Assembly: GCA_027621405.1 (NCBI GenBank)
Contig: JAQCBT010000001.1
Span: 208,034-272,033 of the forward strand
Reading direction: 5' to 3'
Length of the DNA stretch: 64,000 nt
DNA from: Pseudomonadota bacterium
Lineage (GTDB): Bacteria > Pseudomonadota > Gammaproteobacteria > Pseudomonadales > Pseudohongiellaceae
Below are positions 18,171-27,001 of the stretch, in pieces. Positions within the stretch are counted from its first letter, which is position 1, and the number at the start of each line of letters is the position of its first letter. The position numbers and the translations under genes were made by a program. The notes beneath the pieces are model-generated. The model was not told the origin of the DNA. It made no database searches and saw only the letters and a program-made list of their open reading frames with translations.

Positions 18171-19064
18171 TTATTCGCTGACATTGATATGGAAGTAGGC
18201 GTTGGTATGGCAACAGTAAAATTCGAAGGCAGCGATATCGTCGATAGTCTGCATTCTTACTACATACTCACCCGGCTCACTGAAGCGTGCCTGCACTTCG
18301 GTACGTGAACCTGTTTCTGTTTCGTATTCTTTCTTGTCGAATTCAACCTGCCCAGGTCCGCTGTGCTGGGCCCAGCCTACCCACACCACAGGATCCGAGT
18401 GATCGATGCGTGCGCTCAGGCTCAAGACATCGTTGACTCGAGTCGCCATCACGTCCGGGTAATGAATGCCGGTACGTCCTCGTACGCCTTCCTCGTTGTC
18501 CAGCAGGCTGACCAGCGGAGCTACATCTCCGCGCCCGTTGGAGCGTGGCTCATCCAATACATAGGAAGGAATAACTTTGCCCGGCACCTCGAGACTCTGG
18601 CCATTGGCAGTCAGGTGCCAGGTTATGCGATGGGTGGTGTTGAATCCTGCCGGTACCCTGATGCTGTAGGCGCAGAACACGTGGCGATAGGCGGGTGGCA
18701 GTGGATCGAAATGGGTCGGTAGCAGAGCGTCGCTGAGATCCAGGCCGGGGTAATCGGTGGTCAGGTAGTTGTCACTTCCGAGGGGGATATCCAGCGCCTG
18801 TTCGGTATTCATGTTGAAGAAGCCGAAGCAGATGGTGTGGCTGCCATCCTCGTTGGGATACCAGCCGTCGAACAGGGGAATCACCGGTTGCCCGTGACTG
18901 CGGATCACCTCTGCCGACCAGACCTGATTGCGCAGGCCAATGGCCTGGGCCGATACGTCTGACGGTGCTGAAATCAGTAAGAGCAGGCACAGGCAAATGC
19001 TCAGGTGCGCTGACAAGGGCAGATAGCTGCCTGATTTTATTGGTTTTTCAAATGGCGTGTTCAT
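18171..19064 (-). CDS. Exported protein of unknown function, first gene of redox operon
   Basis: A 297-residue protein with a long signal sequence (about 1-40, hydrophobic LSICLCLLLLISAP, ending SAQ). No family is recognised. The mature part is rich in aromatic residues and beta-strand-like segments (GLRNQVWSAEVIRSHGQPV, then SHTICFGFFNMN), and the C-terminus resembles a PKD/immunoglobulin-like strand set (FSEPGEYVVRMQTIDD) ending with a CC pair (EFYCCHTNAYFHI). It could bind a substrate or metal for the cytochrome/copper protein encoded 33 bases downstream. The start is the ATG at 19064; a TTG three codons further upstream is less likely. Confidence 0.75.
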   Translation of the reverse strand: MNTPFEKPIKSGSYLPLSAHLSICLCLLLLISAPSDVSAQAIGLRNQVWSAEVIRSHGQPVIPLFDGWYPNEDGSHTICFGFFNMNTEQALDIPLGSDNYLTTDYPGLDLSDALLPTHFDPLPPAYRHVFCAYSIRVPAGFNTTHRITWHLTANGQSLEVPGKVIPSYVLDEPRSNGRGDVAPLVSLLDNEEGVRGRTGIHYPDVMATRVNDVLSLSARIDHSDPVVWVGWAQHSGPGQVEFDKKEYETETGSRTEVQARFSEPGEYVVRMQTIDDIAAFEFYCCHTNAYFHINVSE

Positions 19065-19219
19065 GGAGATCAACGCACTACCCGGTGTTTGAATACACTC
19101 TTCTGGTCCGGATAGTACAAAATATCCCCCGGCCTGTCGCGTGCTTCGCCATTGGCCGCTTGCTATGCTTGGCCGGAATAGCTGGAATAATAGAAGAACT
19201 ACAAAACAGGATCGCAGCC
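19065..19219. promoter_or_regulatory. Divergent intergenic region between two PQQ-containing transcription units
   Basis: These 155 bases lie between the start of the minus-strand redox operon and the plus-strand PQQ dehydrogenase, so both promoters should lie here or slightly inside the genes. I did not find convincing -35/-10 pairs. The shared location would allow a single regulator to control both units. Confidence 0.4.
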
Positions 19220-21283
19220 ATGCCCAGAGCGTTCAAATCCAGACTGCCCATCAAAGGAGCCTGTCTCTGTCTTGGCTCGCTGTTCCTTGCGCTGCAGGCA
19301 TCCGCCCAGCAGGGTGCGCCATCAGGCGAATGGCCAACCTATGGTGGGGATCTTGGCCACACCCGATACGCGGCGCTGGACCAGATCGACGCCTCGAATT
19401 TTTCCGACCTGCAACTGGCATGGCAATTCAAGACCGATAACTTTGGACCTACACCGGAATACCGTTTTCAATCCACACCGCTGATGGTGGATGGCGTGCT
19501 ATACACCACTGCTGGTTCCAGGCGCAGCGTCGTTGCCCTGGATGCGAGCACCGGTGAAATCCTGTGGACCTTCCGCTTCGAAGAGGGAGCCCGAGCAGCC
19601 AACGCTCCCAGGCAATTATCAGGTCGCGGACTCTCATTCTGGCAGGAGGATGATGAAGCCAGAGTGCTATTCGTTACTCCCGGTTATCAATTGATTGCCT
19701 TGGATGCTAGCACCGGAGATCCTATATCCGGGTTCGGTGCGAATGGCGTCGTCGATCTCAAGCAGAACCTGGACCAGACCATCGACATTGATACCGCTGA
19801 CATCGGTTTGCACGCCACCCCCATCGTGGCAAACGATGTTGTCATCGTTGGCGCCGCCCATCGTACCGGTGGCAATCCCAGGAGCCGGGAAAATGTGAAA
19901 GGCTTCGTTCGCGGCTTCGATGTCCGCACCGGCGAACGCCTGTGGATATTTCATACCATTCCGCAGCAGGGTGAGTACGGCTATGAATCCTGGGAAGGAG
20001 ATTCCAGCAGCTACACCGGCAATACAGGGGTGTGGGCGCAGATATCGGTAGATCCCGAGTTGAACACGGTGTACCTGCCCGTGGAAGCCGCCACCGGCGA
20101 CTACTACGGCGCCTATCGTCCCGGCGATAATCTGTTTGCCGAATCCCTGGTGGCCGTGGACCTGCACACAGGTGAGCGCAAGTGGCATTACCAATTGGTA
20201 CATCACGGCATCTGGGACCAGGACATTCCGGCAGCACCTATACTGGCCGATGTGACGATTGATGGACGCCTGCGCAAGATCATTGCCCAGCCTACCAAGC
20301 AGGCCTTCCTCTATGTATTCGACCGGGTTAGCGGTGAGCCCATTTGGCCTATCGAAGAGAGGCCTGTCGAGATTGGTGATGTGCCAGGTGAATGGTATTC
20401 CCCTACCCAGCCATTCCCCACCAGACCCCCCGCCTATGACAGGCAGGGAGTCACTGAAGACGACCTGATCGATTTCACACCGGAACTAAGAGCACGTGCC
20501 CTGGAAATTGCCAGCTGGTACAAACTGGGCCCACTGTTTACTCCGCCGGTTGTCAGCAATATAGATGGTCCATTGGGTATCCTGATGTCTCCCACCACGG
20601 GTGGCGGCACCAACTGGCCCGGGGGATCCTTCGATCCGGAGACTGGCATACTCTATGTGTCCAGTAACAGCTCCCTGGGCGCATTGGGTCTCGTGCCACC
20701 TTATCCCGGGCAATCGGATATGGCCTACATACAGGGCAACGCCGCCACAGGTCCACGCACATCCGGTGGAGCGGGTTCTTCCGCAGGCGGAGGACGAACT
20801 GAGTTTGATGCTGCACAGCGCCAGGTGCCACAGTCAAGCAGGGGCAATCCACCCAGATCCTTGCTCGTGGATGGTCTGCCATTGCAGAAACCACCCTATG
20901 GCAAGATCAGTGCAATCGATCTCACGGCGGGTACTCTGGCCTGGCAGATTGCCCATGGCCAGACACCGGACAGGATAGCGAGGCACCACGCATTGCAGGG
21001 TATGGATATTCCCCGCACCGGCCAGGGTGCATCCGTGGGCACTTTGGTGACGAAGACACTGCTCATTGCAGGCGAAGCGGAGATGACTACTTCGGAGGAT
21101 GGCGAACGTCGCGCATTCCTGCGTGCCTACAACAAGGCCACTGGCGAGGAGGTAGGGGCCGTGAGCTTGCCAGCACCACAAACGGGGTCGCCCATGACTT
21201 ACGAGATAGGCGGTGTGCAGTATCTGGTGGTCGCGGTCAGTGGCTCGGGTTATTCCGGTACTCTACTGGCGTTCAAATTGTAG
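19220..21283 (+). CDS. Quinoprotein (PQQ) dehydrogenase, glucose-dehydrogenase-like
   Basis: A 687-residue protein with a signal peptide (about 1-31, ending ASA). The PQQ propeller shows GEWPTYGGDLGHTRYAALDQ at its start and TPLMVDGVLYTTAGSRRSV. LVHHGIWDQDIPAAP is the counterpart of the HHDLWDYDLPAPP motif of membrane glucose dehydrogenases. TGGGTNWPGGSFDPETG and GSPMTYEIGGVQYLVVAVSG follow later. These enzymes oxidise sugars or alcohols in the periplasm using PQQ; the substrate is not evident. No heme motif is present, so electrons should pass to a separate acceptor. The ATG at 19220 fits the signal peptide; a long upstream open frame runs into the divergent gene and is rejected. Confidence 0.9.
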   Translation: MPRAFKSRLPIKGACLCLGSLFLALQASAQQGAPSGEWPTYGGDLGHTRYAALDQIDASNFSDLQLAWQFKTDNFGPTPEYRFQSTPLMVDGVLYTTAGSRRSVVALDASTGEILWTFRFEEGARAANAPRQLSGRGLSFWQEDDEARVLFVTPGYQLIALDASTGDPISGFGANGVVDLKQNLDQTIDIDTADIGLHATPIVANDVVIVGAAHRTGGNPRSRENVKGFVRGFDVRTGERLWIFHTIPQQGEYGYESWEGDSSSYTGNTGVWAQISVDPELNTVYLPVEAATGDYYGAYRPGDNLFAESLVAVDLHTGERKWHYQLVHHGIWDQDIPAAPILADVTIDGRLRKIIAQPTKQAFLYVFDRVSGEPIWPIEERPVEIGDVPGEWYSPTQPFPTRPPAYDRQGVTEDDLIDFTPELRARALEIASWYKLGPLFTPPVVSNIDGPLGILMSPTTGGGTNWPGGSFDPETGILYVSSNSSLGALGLVPPYPGQSDMAYIQGNAATGPRTSGGAGSSAGGGRTEFDAAQRQVPQSSRGNPPRSLLVDGLPLQKPPYGKISAIDLTAGTLAWQIAHGQTPDRIARHHALQGMDIPRTGQGASVGTLVTKTLLIAGEAEMTTSEDGERRAFLRAYNKATGEEVGAVSLPAPQTGSPMTYEIGGVQYLVVAVSGSGYSGTLLAFKL

Positions 21284-21376
21284 AATGCAGTAGTGCTACT
21301 TTCGTTGCTTCATTCTGCTGTTAATCAGTTATGTTGTTACTATTAGCTGACACTCCAATCAATTCTGAAACCCCTC

Positions 21377-22924
21377 ATGGAGAACATCTTGGTAAAAACG
21401 ATAGTCCAGCTACTATTTCTCGGTGCGTGCTTACAGGCCTGTAGCGATAATCAGGCTCCTGAAACCTTGCAATTTGATGTCCTTATTGAGAACGGCATGG
21501 TTCTGGATGGGCTCGGCTCTGAGGCATCCGTGATGGATGTGTTCATTCGGGATGGAGAGATCGTGTTGATCGACGACATGGAATCACTCTCCCGGAAAAA
21601 TTCCATCGAAATAGGCCAACGCATCGACGCATCCGGTCGCATGGTGGCGCCAGGTTTTATCGATGTGCATTCCCACGGGGATCCGCTGCAGACTCCCGAA
21701 TTTGAGAATTTTCTCGCCCAGGGCGTCACTACCATCACCCTGGGCCAGGACGGCGACAGCCCTGCCACAGAAAACCTTGCTCAATGGATGGATCAGGTCG
21801 AGGCGCAGGGCATCGGAGTGAACCTGGCCATGTTTGTCGGCCATGGCACCTTGCGCGAGCTTGCCGGCATCGGTCGAGAGCCCGCTCCCGATGCGGAGAG
21901 GATGCAACGCATGTTGGAGATGCTGGACAGCAATCTCGAGGTGGCTTTCGGACTCAGCACAGGACTGGAATACAACCCGGGCCTGAATGCCAGTGCCGAA
22001 GAGCTCCTCGCCCTGGCTGAAGTAGTAGGCCGGAAGGATCGCGTCATCATGAGTCACATGCGCAACGAGGACGATGACCAGATAGAGGCCTCCATGGCAG
22101 AACTCATCGCCCAGGGTGAATTTGCCCGCGTCCACATCGCACACATGAAGTCGGTGTATGGTCGTGGCGCGGCCCGTGCTGAGGAATTATTGGCGCTAAT
22201 GCAGGAAGCCCGTGACAAGGGATATGAGATCACTGCGGATGTTTATCCCTACAACGCCAGTTATACCGGCATCGGTATCCTGTTCCCGGTGTGGGCCAAG
22301 ACCCAGGAGCAGTTTGAAGCGGCTATGCCTCAAAGACGGGAAGAGCTGGCAGAGTATTTGCGTAACCGGGTCACTCTGCGGAATGGCCCCGAGGCTACTC
22401 TCCTGGGAACCGACCCTTATACCGGCAAGACCCTGGCTGACCTGGGACGGGAACTGGAAATGCCGTTCGAGGATATCCTCATCGATGTCATCGGCCCACG
22501 GGGCGCTTCCGGTGCTTACTTCGTGATGAATGATGAATTGCAATCGCGTCTGCTGCAGGATCCATTCGTGGGGGTGTCATCCGATGGCAGTCCGACAGGA
22601 TTCCATCCGCGCGGGCATGGCTCCTTCGCCAAGATTATCGAGGAATATGTAGTGAACCGGCAGGCGATCAGCCTCACCGAAGCGGTTCGGAAGATGACCT
22701 CGTTCGCGGCCCAGACCCTGGGAATTACAGACCGCGGATCACTCGAAGCAGGGAAGGCAGCCGATATTGTCATATTCAACCCTGCGAACGTGCGCGCTAC
22801 GGCAAGCTATCCTGCTCCACTACAGTTGGCGACAGGCTTTGACATGGTGCTGGTGAATGGAAAACTTGCCTTCGAAAAAGGTGAGCTGCAATCAGGCTTC
22901 AATGGGGAAGTCTTGCGACCCTGA
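21377..22924 (+). CDS. N-acyl-D-amino-acid deacylase-like amidohydrolase lipoprotein
   Basis: A 515-residue amidohydrolase-superfamily protein. A lipoprotein signal (ACLQAC, Cys22, or alternatively Cys18) is followed by a beta-sandwich start (FDVLIENGMVLDGLGS). The metal motif PGFIDVHSHGD places H98 and H100. Next come SHMRNEDD, with a histidine, and HIAHMKSVYGRG. SSDGSPTGFHPRGHGSFAKI is typical of D-aminoacylases, and GSLEAGKAADIVIFNP is the usual C-terminal return to the sandwich. The family hydrolyses N-acyl-D-amino acids or related amides. Anchoring in the envelope suggests use of external D-amino-acid derivatives. A TTG at 21389 with GGAG before it is an alternative start. Confidence 0.85.
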   Translation: MENILVKTIVQLLFLGACLQACSDNQAPETLQFDVLIENGMVLDGLGSEASVMDVFIRDGEIVLIDDMESLSRKNSIEIGQRIDASGRMVAPGFIDVHSHGDPLQTPEFENFLAQGVTTITLGQDGDSPATENLAQWMDQVEAQGIGVNLAMFVGHGTLRELAGIGREPAPDAERMQRMLEMLDSNLEVAFGLSTGLEYNPGLNASAEELLALAEVVGRKDRVIMSHMRNEDDDQIEASMAELIAQGEFARVHIAHMKSVYGRGAARAEELLALMQEARDKGYEITADVYPYNASYTGIGILFPVWAKTQEQFEAAMPQRREELAEYLRNRVTLRNGPEATLLGTDPYTGKTLADLGRELEMPFEDILIDVIGPRGASGAYFVMNDELQSRLLQDPFVGVSSDGSPTGFHPRGHGSFAKIIEEYVVNRQAISLTEAVRKMTSFAAQTLGITDRGSLEAGKAADIVIFNPANVRATASYPAPLQLATGFDMVLVNGKLAFEKGELQSGFNGEVLRP

Positions 22925-23002
22925 TCGAATTGCAACTGACGAACATGCCCCTGTGCCACTAGCTTCTTGTTCCTGTTCATGGTGCTGAGTCACACTCGTC
23001 TA

Positions 23003-25162
23003 ATGAAGCCGCCTATCCTGATTATCGCCTTGATGCTTGTTCTGGGCGCCTGTGGCCCTGGTGAGGAGTCAGCTTCCCATCGTGCCAGCAAGGGTGTGCT
23101 CGATTTGAGCGATTGGGATCTGGCTACCCAGGACCCGATAGCACTCGCGGGAGAGTGGGAGTTCTACTGGTCGCAGCTGCTGTCACCGGGTGATATCGCC
23201 ACTACCGATGAACAGCCCCAGCTCCGCCAGGTTCCTGCCATTTGGACTGAATATGGTGATTCATTCCCTGTTACTGGCTATGCAACCTATAGACTCGAAG
23301 TGCAGGTCGTAAATTTGCCTGGAGATGGAACAGTATACGGTCTGTTACTGGACGGGCAGGGCAGTTCGTTTCGACTCTGGGTTAACGGTGAACTGGTGGC
23401 CACAGATGGTGATGTTGCGACAGAGCTGGCCAAAAATGTTCGCGGTGGGCAACCCCAGATTGCCTTCTTCGAGTCCCGTGATTCCATCCTGGAGTTCGTC
23501 ATGCAGATATCGAACTTCAGCCACCGCAATGCGGGATTCAGGAATCCCCTGCTGCTGGGTAATCCCGGGGCAATCAATGAACTTGAACGGGGGCCGACGA
23601 TTTTCCAGTGGACCTATCTGGGTATCCTCCTGGTTATCGCCCTCTATCACTACTACCTTTTCTCGCAGCGTCGCGAAGAAGGGTTTCTGCTTCACTTCGC
23701 CAATCTTTGCCTGCTGACCGCCATCCGCATGGGGTTCACGGGAAACAATGTGCTCGTTTCTGTGTTCCCATTTCTCGATTGGGAAATGGCTGTTCGTATT
23801 GAATACCTTACGTTCTTCCTGGTAACCCCGGTGTTTGCGGCATTCATGCGCAGCCTGTATCCGGAAGATGTGCATCTGTGGTTCTTGCGTGCGAGCCAGG
23901 CCATCGCGGGAGTCTACTCGATCTACATAATCCTGGTGAGCACCCTGGCGGCGACCTATGTAGTACCCAGCTACCAGATTGTGTTGATACTGGAATCATT
24001 GTATTTCCTGTATTTCCTGCTGCGACTGTTCAGGCTGGGTCGGGATGGGCGATTCTTCATCGGCGCGGCTACCCTGGCAGGTCTGGTGGGACTGCTGTCG
24101 GAGATATTGTTCTTCTGGGGCATCGTGCCTTTCGGCGAAGTGGCACCATTTGGCATGGTGGGCTTCGTGCTCGTACAGGCTGTTTACCTGACTGCTCGCT
24201 ATGCCGCTTCTCTCAGGCGAGTGGAAGAGTTGTCGGTACTGCTGGAACGCAAGATCCATGACCTCAAAGAGAGTGAATCCAAGTACCGCACCATCTTCGA
24301 AGATTCCAAAGACATGATCTTTATCGCCGACCTCGGTGGTCGGATCGAGGAGATCAGCCCTGCCTGCATCGAGTTGTTTGGTTACACGCCAGAAGAGATC
24401 AAGGCCAATGGCATCAGACTCAACGCCATCGGCAGCAAGGAGGACCGATCGCGCTTCGCCAGACTCATGAGTGAAAGCGATTCCATACAGGACTTCGAGT
24501 TTGAACTGCAGCACCGTGACGGCCGTCAGATTCGAGCGTTGATGAACGCATCAACCCGGGTCGACAACAAGGGTAATATCATCGGCATCCAGGGCACGGT
24601 ACGGGATATCTCGGACAGGGTGCTGGCCCAGGAGCAACGTCGCCGCGCAGACAAGCTGGAGTTGATTGCTGCCACCGATGCCTTGACCCAGGCCTGCACG
24701 AGGCGCTATTTCGAAGACGTGGCCGAACGAGAAATGGCACGCAGCCTCCGTAATAGCTCTCCGCTGTCCCTGGTGATGCTGGATATCGACTTCTTCAAGA
24801 AGGTCAATGATACCCATGGACATCTGGCCGGGGACAAGGTGCTGGTAGCACTAGCCAATCTCTGCAGGGAGAATATTCGCTCTACGGATGTCTTCTGCCG
24901 CTTTGGCGGGGAAGAGTTCATTATCCTCATGCCGGAGACTGATCTGGATTCCGCATTTCAAAAGATTGAAGAGTTGCGCACGCGGGTCGCCGCCAGGCCA
25001 CTGGTTGTGTTTAACGGACAGGATATCGCCATCACCTTCAGTGCGGGCCTTGCATCCTGGCACAGCGACGAGACATTGGAAGACTTGATCGGGCGAGCGG
25101 ACAAGTCCTTATATCAGGCTAAACAGCAGGGCAGGAATAGATCCATTCGATCCCTGGTCTGA
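23003..25162 (+). CDS. Membrane diguanylate cyclase, 7TMR-DISM/PAS/GGDEF
   Basis: A 719-residue protein. A lipoprotein-like signal (LVLGAC, Cys17) leads into a periplasmic jelly-roll sensor (about 30-185). Seven membrane helices follow (about 200-400), then a PAS domain (about 425-540) and a GGDEF domain (about 550-719). The active site is GGEEF at 635-639, a functional variant. The inhibitory I-site RxxD (RSTD, 626-629) lies five residues before it, so product inhibition by c-di-GMP is expected. The enzyme makes c-di-GMP from two GTP in response to an external ligand. The ATG at 23003 starts the signal sequence; upstream in-frame TTG and ATG codons are alternatives. Confidence 0.92.
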   Translation: MKPPILIIALMLVLGACGPGEESASHRASKGVLDLSDWDLATQDPIALAGEWEFYWSQLLSPGDIATTDEQPQLRQVPAIWTEYGDSFPVTGYATYRLEVQVVNLPGDGTVYGLLLDGQGSSFRLWVNGELVATDGDVATELAKNVRGGQPQIAFFESRDSILEFVMQISNFSHRNAGFRNPLLLGNPGAINELERGPTIFQWTYLGILLVIALYHYYLFSQRREEGFLLHFANLCLLTAIRMGFTGNNVLVSVFPFLDWEMAVRIEYLTFFLVTPVFAAFMRSLYPEDVHLWFLRASQAIAGVYSIYIILVSTLAATYVVPSYQIVLILESLYFLYFLLRLFRLGRDGRFFIGAATLAGLVGLLSEILFFWGIVPFGEVAPFGMVGFVLVQAVYLTARYAASLRRVEELSVLLERKIHDLKESESKYRTIFEDSKDMIFIADLGGRIEEISPACIELFGYTPEEIKANGIRLNAIGSKEDRSRFARLMSESDSIQDFEFELQHRDGRQIRALMNASTRVDNKGNIIGIQGTVRDISDRVLAQEQRRRADKLELIAATDALTQACTRRYFEDVAEREMARSLRNSSPLSLVMLDIDFFKKVNDTHGHLAGDKVLVALANLCRENIRSTDVFCRFGGEEFIILMPETDLDSAFQKIEELRTRVAARPLVVFNGQDIAITFSAGLASWHSDETLEDLIGRADKSLYQAKQQGRNRSIRSLV

Positions 25163-25164
25163 CG

Positions 25165-25204
25165 AAGATATTTCAGCCGGCCCAGTGAGCGGCTGAAACA
25201 TCTT
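25165..25204. terminator. Hairpin between convergent GGDEF gene and exported protein gene
   Basis: AAGATATTTCAGCCG (25165-25179) pairs with CGGCTGAAACATCTT (25190-25204), a 15-bp stem with one A/C mismatch and a 10-base loop. There is no strong T-run, so termination may be partial or Rho-assisted. Its position between two convergent stop codons fits a bidirectional terminator. Confidence 0.6.
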
Positions 25205-25215
25205 GAGTTCAGCTA

Positions 25216-26202
25216 CTACTGAATGGACAGCGGGAAATTTCCACTCACAGAGAACGGTACGTTGATGAGAGGCAATTGTGAAACTCCTGTCTCCACTGGA
25301 ATCGAGCCACTCACGGTAAATGGAAACGAGGACGTGTCCTGAAATTCTATATCGATACTGGTGTCACCGCCGACCGTATTTCCAGCTCCCGTACCTACCC
25401 AGGAACCCTTGAAGGAAACCGTATCTTCGTCAACGAGGAACAGGGTGCCGCCAAAATTGCCGCTAATCTGAACCGGGATACTTATTGCGCCAACACCTGG
25501 AGCGAAACCAGTTATCGTTTCTGTGTTGGTTGAAGCAAATGTTCCAGTCGCCTCGCCGGTAAATACGACAGAGTTGTCCAACTGCGGAATAGATACTGCG
25601 CTCCAGGAACCATTAAATTCCACATTGTAGTTCAGGGTCTGGTTAATTCCGGCAAGAGGGACGCTGAGAGGTACCACCACAGTCTGGGTAGTAGCAAGGG
25701 TTCCGCCGTAGGTACGATCCGCCGGCAAGGCATTGCCCTGGAAGATAGCTTGTGAGGGAATCTCATACTGAAACTGCAGATCGTAAGCGCGGGCTCCAGT
25801 AGGGGAAGGAGCTGTGCCGCTGAGGTGAGCCGTCCAGCTATAGCCTCCGTTATTGGTAAAGCTCAATGCCTTGTCCGGGGCGTTGCCCGGCACATCAGAA
25901 TACATGCCGACAAACGAATTATCCGCCGAGCTGTATTGCGCCTCGAAGGTAAAATGCAGGCCCAGCCCCCCTGTACAGGATGCGGTGCCCGAGACGGTCG
26001 CGGTGATGACGCCATTATTGTCGTTAGCAACAACCGTGGCCGATACCGCCGCCTGGGGTGGAACCATTTCTCCAGCTTCGTTTTCCACCAGACCCGTGAC
26101 GGCACCGGTTACTGGAGCAATCAGGTCAGTCTGAGCCAACGCCCCTTGAGACAGCAGGAACAGGATGGTTGCTCGCATGGCATGCACTCGTAATTTGCTC
26201 AT
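25216..26202 (-). CDS. Exported beta-rich protein of unknown function
   Basis: A 328-residue protein with a signal peptide (about 1-23, ending LAQ). The mature part is rich in Gly, Ser, Thr and Val and poor in charged residues, typical of extracellular or outer-membrane beta-structures. It has two cysteines at most (TASCTGGLG) and ends with short similar strands (FPFTVSGSIPVETG, FSVSGNFPLSIQ). I recognise no family. A secreted adhesin-like or surface beta-sandwich is plausible. AAGGGC before the ATG supports the start. Confidence 0.75.
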   Translation of the reverse strand: MSKLRVHAMRATILFLLSQGALAQTDLIAPVTGAVTGLVENEAGEMVPPQAAVSATVVANDNNGVITATVSGTASCTGGLGLHFTFEAQYSSADNSFVGMYSDVPGNAPDKALSFTNNGGYSWTAHLSGTAPSPTGARAYDLQFQYEIPSQAIFQGNALPADRTYGGTLATTQTVVVPLSVPLAGINQTLNYNVEFNGSWSAVSIPQLDNSVVFTGEATGTFASTNTETITGFAPGVGAISIPVQISGNFGGTLFLVDEDTVSFKGSWVGTGAGNTVGGDTSIDIEFQDTSSFPFTVSGSIPVETGVSQLPLINVPFSVSGNFPLSIQ

Positions 26203-27001
26203 AACAATTGCCCTTGATAATCAATGAAACAGAGATTCTTGTATCACCTTATTGTATTACGACGTAGTCGACTCTTGTCAGAAAATTCATTGCATCTTGA
26301 TTTAACTCAACTTGTCAAAATAGCGCCCCAGATGAGTTCTACTGTGGTAGATACCGATAAGCTGCCAGACCTGCGCATAGCAGTTTCAGGCCTCGTGGCT
26401 TGCTGATTAACCAGGTGCTGCCGCCATCAAGAAGTCCGTGAAAGCAAGAGGAGATATCCGGGACAAGGAGCTGATTCGTGGCAGTACCACAAATATCATG
26501 GCTGCTAATGAAGTGCCAAACTGGTTTCGCGCTGGGGGACTCCAGAGTTAGATAGAGGCTATAGAATTTACTTTGAAGTACGCACCCGCAGGCAGTAGTG
26601 AGAGGGGCGTCGGGAACAGATTTTTGAAACTTTGAGGGATGGTCTTCTCTTTCAGACTGAAGGTACCCAGGAAAGATTGCGTTGGGACAACCCAAGATTT
26701 GGTGAAATTTCCGGCGAAAGTTGGGAGATTCCAATCGAAGAACTAGTGATGGTAGGAATCATAAGTTCGCATATAGAGATGGCAGAGGTTGCGGATTTGA
26801 ATTTTGTCCGCCGCATTGGTGCGGAGTAATAAATTGATTCGAAGCGGAGTCCCATGTTCAGTTAATTCAGAAAGAGATTAGCTGCCCCATCCAGATTGCT
26901 AGCCTTGTGTTGTAGGAGAGTTCCTACAGTAATTCTTCAGATTTTCGATTACCGTTAATTGTTCCTGCTGACGAGTGTGCCAAGCGACAGGATGAACAGC
27001 C
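26203..27001. other. 800-base region without a convincing gene
   Basis: The left part should hold the promoter of the exported protein gene and the right part that of the histidine kinase. Several short open frames exist, but none has a good start plus a recognisable domain. One plus-strand frame at 26602-26829 is listed separately as a possible fragment. Base composition is AT-richer than the flanking genes. Confidence 0.45.
26602..26829 (+). other. Possible small gene or fragment (about 65-75 codons)
   Basis: An open frame bounded by a TGA at 26599 reads plausibly as protein: REQIFETLRDGLLF, then RLRWDNPRFGEISGESWEIP, then a hydrophobic-acidic end. The only start candidate is a TTG at 26632, without a clear Shine-Dalgarno. 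It could be the decayed end of a larger gene. No family recognised. Confidence 0.25.

Noticed and set aside
18965..19219. 85-codon extension of the second PQQ dehydrogenase
   Set aside because: It overlaps the divergent gene and places the signal peptide deep inside the protein; the ATG at 19220 fits better.
26339..26734. 131-codon minus-strand frame
   Set aside because: Unusual composition (many Cys, Ser, Pro), no signal, no family and no start context; probably chance.
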